A stretch of 64,000 nucleotides of DNA from the NCBI GenBank assembly GCA_030710605.1, contig CP092870.1:96058410-96122409 (forward strand). The letters run 5' to 3'. Of the stretch, positions 58,852 to 64,000 are shown piece by piece (within the stretch, counting starts at the first letter, position 1; the number at the start of each line of letters is the position of its first letter). Both the position numbers and the translations under genes were made by a program. The notes below the pieces were generated by a model. That model did no database searches. It saw only the letters and a program-made list of their open reading frames with translations, and was not told the origin of the DNA. The stretch comes from Cordylochernes scorpioides. Lineage: Eukaryota; Arthropoda; Arachnida; Pseudoscorpiones; Chernetidae.

Positions 58852-59168
58852 GTTTTTTTTTTTGCTTATCCCTATTACACGTGGTACAGGCCATGATAAT
58901 CGTGGTGGGTAGAAGTAGGTGACTGCTTTTACTGTAAATGCACCACATGTCTACACATGTGAAAAGCAATTCGACTTTACACTTACAAATGTGCCAAGAG
59001 CCCTGTTTGGTTACCTGCACTCGCTGGTGGGGTTGAACTTTTGCAAGAATAGGGAGCCATTGGAGCATTTTTTTTTAAATCAGAAAAAAAGTGCCCAATG
59101 AGAGAATCGAACCCGGGTTGTAGCGGTCGGACACCAACGGTTTAGACCATCCTTCCACCGGCCCCCCA
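58852..59168 (-). mobile_element. tRNA-derived SINE, GTCGGTGGAAGG family
   Basis: Minus strand head GGGGGGCCGGTGGAAGGATG, B box GGGTTCGATTCTC, body CCAACCCCACCAGCGA, end CATGGCCTGTACCACGTGTA. Inserted just upstream of the first visible Shank exon. Confidence 0.75.
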
Positions 59169-59761
59169 TGGATAGAGTATGGAAGGAAGAAGAAGAATTA
59201 GACTGATGGACTGGGTGGGAAATAATGAAGAGAAGTCAGGATAGAGAAACATGGCGTCACTGGAGACCAGGACTTAGTCAAGAACAGATCAATTGAGACA
59301 GAAGACCCCAATATATATGTTATGATAATGTACAAGTTCTCTGTAGGAACATGGTACAATTATAATCCCCAACGAATTTATGTTTGAAAATAACTTAAGT
59401 TCCTGCAGTTATGAGATGAAGAAGGCAAGAGGGAACTACCCCATTACTCCACCCATGATGTGAAAGCTATGGGCGATGCTTACTGAGTCTTTACCTATCC
59501 AGGGCATGGCTGAACGTGACCCAGAGAAGCAGCTGTGGGGAGAACCATCTGCGATGACGAACAGAGCATGTGCATATCCCCGGCAACCCTCGGCTCCCCA
59601 CAATTCCACCTTAATTCCACTTCTCTCTCTACAAACATTTCGCATCGAGCACTTCTCTAAAAAATCGATTTTCTCCATTCTCTCGATTCTCCAACAAACT
59701 ATGTAGCTGTGGCAGAGAACCCATATTCATTGTAGCATATGCATATACTTGTATTAGATAG

Positions 59762-59990
59762 TAAAAAGGCATATATTGGATTGAATAAAATATTTATTTG
59801 CCAATATTTCGGCTGGCTGAACGCCAACCTTTATCGAGGCATTACATTTTTGTATAAAAAAACTCAGCGCCGCATAGTTGTGTATACAACTGAGTTTGTG
59901 TATACAAAAATGTAATGACTCGCTAAAGGTTGACGTTCAGCCAGCCGAAATATTGTCAAATAAATCTTTTATTCAATCCAATATATGCCT
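59762..59990. repeat. Inverted pair, GGCTGGCTGAACGCC variant
   Basis: ATATTGGATTGAATAAAATA ends mirror each other; inside are TCGGCTGGCTGAACGCCAAC and its inverse. On the minus strand of the left arm, CTCGATAAA is followed by a 7-bp hairpin GGTTGGC/GCCAGCC and GAAATATTGG. Diverged relative of 15517-15705. Confidence 0.6.
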
Positions 59991-60184
59991 TTTTACTATC
60001 TAATGATTTAAGTATGGATTGCTCTATTTTCAGAACAATATACTTGTATATATAATTATCTTTTTAAAATAGTGCAGACTGTGCACTTTTGCATGTATAG
60101 ACAAGATTCAATAAAATTATTTTAATTGTCATTGTCTAAAAAATATCAAAAGGCCTCAATAGGCGCTAATTATTTTGGCCAAGT

Positions 60185-60356
60185 TCAACCCCACCAGTGA
60201 GTACAAGTAACCAAACGGGACTCTGACATCTTGGGGGTTGAAAAGTCAAACTGCGTTCTACATATGTATATGTGTAGTAAACCTAGTGTATGAACGGCTG
60301 TAACACCCTATATACCAATATTATCATGGCCTGTACTATGTGTACTCAGCATAAGT
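60185..60356 (+). mobile_element. Headless SINE fragment
   Basis: Body only of the GTCGGTGGAAGG SINE: TTCAACCCCACCAGTGAGTA, ACCAAACGGGACTCTGAC, CATGGCCTGTACTATGTGTA. The tRNA-like head is missing. Confidence 0.6.
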
Positions 60357-60405
60357 ACAAAAACCTTATATTCAATATATTAAACAAAATTTATTCGGAT
60401 ATATA

Positions 60406-60619
60406 TACACTCATGGACAAAACCTAAGGAAGTGTAAATTCTTCGATGTCGCCGATCGTCTGTTTTGTTGAAGGAAACAGACGCGATCTTGTTCACACTT
60501 GCTTATCTCGTATATCTTCAATAAAGGTCACCATGTATCAAATATCTTTCAGCGTTATTGTCTGAATCCCGATATAAATGCTAAAAATACAACTTTTAAA
60601 AGTTTTATCCATGAGTGTA
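60406..60619. mobile_element. MITE, ACTCATGGACAAAA family
   Basis: TACACTCATGGACAAAACCT at left, GTTTTATCCATGAGTGTA at right, TA flanks, with GATGTCGCCGATCGTCTG inside. Confidence 0.7.
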
Positions 60620-61309
60620 TATATTCAAACAATCCTTCGACCTCCAATTTTCTAAAAAAATGAATAGTTTTAAAACCTGATTTTAAAATGTGATGGCTTA
60701 CAATAGTACAGCCAGATAATAGACAGGTACATTCAGTTGAACAAGTTATAACAAGTTGACAGATTATATATAGAGACTTGTCCCCCGATTGCTTGTTCAC
60801 CAAGTAAGAGCGCTGATAAGTGCGTTATTAGGATATTTCATCAAAGTACCAGGGATGTCATCCTATAAAACATTCCGTCTCACTTTTTTAAATTTCTTAA
60901 ATAACATATTTGTTGGATCGGTGGTTCAATCAAATTGAGAATAGATTGAAATATATATAGGTTTTAATATATCACGAGGACATGCAAGCAGTCAAAACAA
61001 GGGAAGACATAACAGGAAGTGAAGAAAGGAGGGTACAGCGCCTCTAGTGGTGATGGCTGGAAGCTCCTCGAATGCCACGTCGTCCTGTGACGTAGGCGCG
61101 CTGTATTTTTGAAGTAGCACGCGGTTCAGCAATATTGAATTTATGAAAAATCATTTATTGACTAAATAATCCAAATGATGTTTTCCAAGTGAAATCCAAT
61201 GGCTTCGTTTTAATTTTACCTCCCCTACAATTCATAGAGAATACCATAATTGTAGGTTGGAATTTGATTCAAGCAAGTTGAGAGAAGTTCATCAACCTTT
61301 TTATAAAAG

Positions 61310-61475
61310 TTTCTTGTCTTTTAACGTTTCGGCGACCCATAGTCGCCCTTTTCAAAAAGATGGAAAGTTTATTAGTGAAGATTTAATGATATTAATAATT
61401 ATAATTAGTGACATTAATAAGCTTTTCATCTCTATTGAAAAAGGCAACAGTGGGTCACCGAAACGTCAAAATACA
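61310..61475. repeat. Inverted pair with GTCACCGAAACGTC box
   Basis: TTTCTTGTCTTTTAACGTTT, CGGCGACCCATAGTCGCC at left; GGCAACAGTGGGTCACCGAA, ACGTCAAAATACAAGAAACG at right. Each arm has hairpin plus GAAACG. A similar box lies on the minus strand at about 19590-19640 and 39515-39580. Confidence 0.5.
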
Positions 61476-62006
61476 AGAAACGTTTATAAAAAGGTTGACG
61501 AAGTCTTGAACTTGAGTTATCAATGACACATCAAGAGGACTATTGTTTTGAATACCAAGGATTTCATAATTTTCCAACCAAAACTTATCACGGATGTAAT
61601 AGAGAATCTCCAAAACGATGGTAGAATGGACAAATAAAAAAGAAAATCGTCTTTGGTTGATGTTTCCCCTTTCTTTACATAATAAATTTGCATAGCCAAA
61701 AAAAAACGTATTTACATATTTCCTCACTAAAAATGCCGCGTTCTTTAATATTCCCAGTCCCCCCCATATATTGACGATGCGAGTTTTACATAAAGACATC
61801 AAGAACTCAAGTGAAAAAAAAAATAACGAAGTTATCCACAGCGAGAATTTGAGAGAGAGAAGATAAAATTTCTGATGAAGATCAACAAGGTAGAGTGCAC
61901 TCTTCGCCACCAAAGCAAACACCATCTGGTCACACGGCGATCTAAAAATAAGGCTAATCATTGATCGAGTGTCACAGATAAGTGGGGTCACACTGGGTGG
62001 CGACAT
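61455..62006 (-). CDS. Unidentified 183-codon open frame
   Basis: Longest open frame outside the Penelope proteins. Hydrophobic and Phe/Leu-rich (SLFFFSLEFLMSLCKTRI), C-terminal part YYIRDKFWLENYEILGIQN, then NSPLDVSL. I recognise no domain. It runs into the GTCACCGAAACG inverted repeat, and similar wording (WKILIEEVYLSWRWRTDLLE) precedes such boxes at 53.3 kb, so a mobile-element origin is possible. It may be chance in AT-rich DNA. Confidence 0.25.
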   Translation of the reverse strand: MSPPSVTPLICDTRSMISLIFRSPCDQMVFALVAKSALYLVDLHQKFYLLSLKFSLWITSLFFFSLEFLMSLCKTRIVNIWGGLGILKNAAFLVRKYVNTFFFGYANLLCKERGNINQRRFSFLFVHSTIVLEILYYIRDKFWLENYEILGIQNNSPLDVSLITQVQDFVNLFINVSCILTFR

Positions 62007-62039
62007 TTGTCATCGCTGCATACTGACTCACTCACATCT

Positions 62040-62920
62040 TATTTACATCCATGTAGCTTTCGAGATATAACTCTTCTGCAGAGCTCTAGTGGCTCATATA
62101 TTCCGGAATTTTTATTATTTACATCCATGTAGCTTTCGAGATATAGCTCTTCTGCAGAGTTCTAGTGACTCACATATTCCGGAATTTTTATTATTTACAT
62201 CCATGTAGCTTTCGAGATATAGCTCTTTTCAGAGCTCTAGTGACTCACATATTCCGGAATTTTTATTATTTACATCCATGTAGCTTTCGAGATATAGCTC
62301 TTTTCCGAGCTCTAGTGACTCACATATTCCGGAATTTTTATTATTTACATCCATGTAGCTTTCGAGATATAGCTCTTCTGCAGAGTTCTAGTGACTCACA
62401 TATTCCGGAATTTTTATTATTTACATCCATGTAGCTTTCGAGATATAGCTCTTTTCAGAGCTCTAGTGACTCACATATTCCGGAATTTTTATTATTTACA
62501 TCCATGTAGCTTTCGAGATATAGCTCTTTTCCGAGCTCTAGTGACTCACATATTCCGGAATTTTTATTATTTACATCCATGTAGCTTTCGAGATATAGCT
62601 CTTTTCAGAGCTCTAGTGACTCACATATTCCGGAATTTTTATTATTTACATCCATGTAGCTTTCGAGATATAGCTCTTTTGCAAAGCTCTAGTGACTCAC
62701 ATATTCCGGAATTTTTATTATTTACATCCATGTAGCTTTCGAGATATAGCTCTTTTCAGAGCTCTAGTGACTCACATATTCCGGAATTTTTATTATTTAC
62801 ATCTATGTAGTTTTCGAGATATAGCTCTTCTGCAGATCTCTAGTGACTCACATATTCCGGAATTTTTATTATTTACATCTATGTAGTTTTCGAGATATAG
62901 CTCTTCTATACAGCTCTACA
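62040..62920. repeat. 75-76-bp satellite, about 11 units
   Basis: Unit ATTCCGGAATTTTTATTATT, TACATCCATGTAGCTTTCGA, GATATAGCTCTTCTGCAGAG, CTCTAGTGACTCACAT. Variants at the CTGCAGAG / TTTCAGAG / TTCCGAG position recur in a three-unit order at least twice. On the minus strand each unit has CTG(C/A)AGA-like, GAG-CTATAT-CTC hairpin, GAAAGCTAC. The plus-strand open frames through it are artefacts. Confidence 0.9.
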
Positions 62921-63304
62921 CAATGAAGTATAAATGTAAAATTATATCTAGTGTCAGGAGAGATTAAATAAGGCTATAAAGGAACCAGATAAATGGTAAT
63001 ATAAATACATATTTGCATATTTACCCATTATAACGAAAAGTTTACACCATGAAACAATGAAAGTTTTATTTATTTTCAGATAAATCAGTTTGGTGTGCTT
63101 CTCTTCAATCAGAATCCCCCAAGATAATCAATCCATAGTCATAGTAACAAATTATTTTAACAAAATAAGCAGTTTTAAGTTTCTCAGTTATGCGGGAAGA
63201 ATGTTGTGTATTTGTTCAGTGAACTGTGATCTCTCACGTCATTGGACGAATGTGGCAAAGTTTGTACATGAAGGAGGTTCATAGAGAATGCGAGGACTTA
63301 GCCA

Positions 63305-63408
63305 GGTTATTATTGTGTGGAGACGTTTAAAGTGTTCTCTGTGTCCGTGTCTGGTGATCTCCTCGCATACCTGTGTAACCCCGGTGCGCCCCTTATCAGC
63401 GCTGCAAT
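63305..63408 (-). other. GC-rich coding-like patch, possible exon
   Basis: After TTTTATTGCAG (acceptor-like) a frame is open for ADKGRTGVTQVCEEITRH then GHREHFKRLH. CACAG|GTATGC inside could be a donor. GC content resembles Shank exons, not introns, and the strand is right for a 5' exon, but the wording does not match the SPN domain as I know it. Confidence 0.2.
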
Positions 63409-64000
63409 AAAAGATAAGTATTGGTTTTGTTATAACTAATCGTCCATGAGAGTGTATTTGCCAAAAAAAAAGAAGGGAAATTGTGGATTATAGCAAGAGA
63501 ACAGAACGTAAAACCAGCGGTGGAATATTATTGGCTGACAAAGTAGAATACAGTGTCAGGTAACACCACCATTCACGATAGGGAGGTCTATTATATCTAC
63601 CATAGTAATGTGATTTACAATACATAGGATGGCCATCATGGAACATCACCCTGTTTAAGCAATTCACTTCATTTCCTCTGATTTTAGGCATGTCTAGTAG
63701 ATTATATCAAACCAAACCTTCCCTGGTCTACCTCTCCCTTCATTCTTCAATCCCTCTAGTATGGTCAATAGATGATCTTCCAATGTTCCTCAGAGTACAT
63801 GTCCTATGCCACACATCTACTTTTGATTACTTCATTTAGAAGATGGCTATACACTCCATTATATCTTCCCCAAACTTTGTCAAACCAATCTGTCTATTTG
63901 TAATCAATTCTTCTAACATACCACATGTCAGAATATTTGGAAAAAGATAAGGCTATATCAACCAAATTTTTATTTAATTCCTGAAGTTTCTGTGACTCTC

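Larger units (their letters stand above)
58755..64000. other. Shank 5' intron/flank with repeats
   Basis: No secure gene. Contains a SINE (58852-59168), an inverted repeat pair (59762-59990), a headless SINE (60185-60356), a MITE (60406-60619), a hammerhead-like inverted pair (61310-61475), a 183-codon open frame (61455-62006), a satellite (62040-62920) and a GC-rich patch (63305-63408). 59200-59750 and 63480-64000 show nothing I can assign. Confidence 0.55.

Noticed and set aside
62165..62886. Open frames repeating THIFRNFYYLHPCSF
   Set aside because: Translation of the 75-bp satellite; the open frame is a by-product of unit length.

Overview
This is a eukaryotic (metazoan) window: AT-rich, intron-dominated, crowded with mobile elements, and containing one recognisable host gene. 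On the minus strand I can chain eleven exons of a Shank/ProSAP postsynaptic scaffold gene. They run from the end of the SPN domain (58.75 kb) through the ankyrin repeats, a linker, an SH3 domain and a PDZ domain, and leave the left edge at 461. Every proposed splice junction has GT/AG and every phase matches. The 5' end (most of SPN) and the 3' end (proline-rich region, SAM) are not seen. The repeat content suggests an invertebrate, perhaps an arthropod, but the species cannot be fixed from this sequence.

The main structural fact is a long direct duplication. Copy A (15250-33475) and copy B (33576-58264) are collinear, closely similar, and meet at a run of exactly 100 N. Both carry the same four Shank exons (three ankyrin exons and the linker), with one amino-acid difference that I could find. 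The simplest reading is two unmerged haplotype contigs placed end to end by the assembler. A real in-frame exon duplication is not excluded by splice phase. Each copy has private insertions with target-site duplications (TSDs). A has a 187-bp tRNA-type SINE. B has a 4.67-kb LTR element, two short LINE tails, a 90-bp SINE tail and an 840-bp hairpin. The minisatellites also differ in length.

Layout, left to right: 0.4-5.9 kb holds the PDZ and SH3 exons with MITEs and a LINE tail. 6.5-15.1 kb is an LTR-type element with near-identical 0.8-kb ends, into which a head-to-head pair of Penelope-like retroelements (reverse transcriptase plus GIY-YIG endonuclease) has inserted. 15.25-33.5 kb is copy A, then the gap, then copy B to 58.26 kb. 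58.3-58.8 kb holds the two most upstream Shank exons seen. 59-64 kb is 5' intron or flank, with palindromic repeats, an unexplained 183-codon open frame and a 75-bp satellite.

No prokaryotic-style system, CRISPR array or rRNA is present. The most unusual material is (1) the Penelope palindrome, (2) several repeat families sharing a hammerhead-like signature (CTGATGA-like box, hairpin, GAAA), one with apparent covariation between copies, and (3) a broken AT-rich coding tract in the copy A/B intron that I cannot identify.
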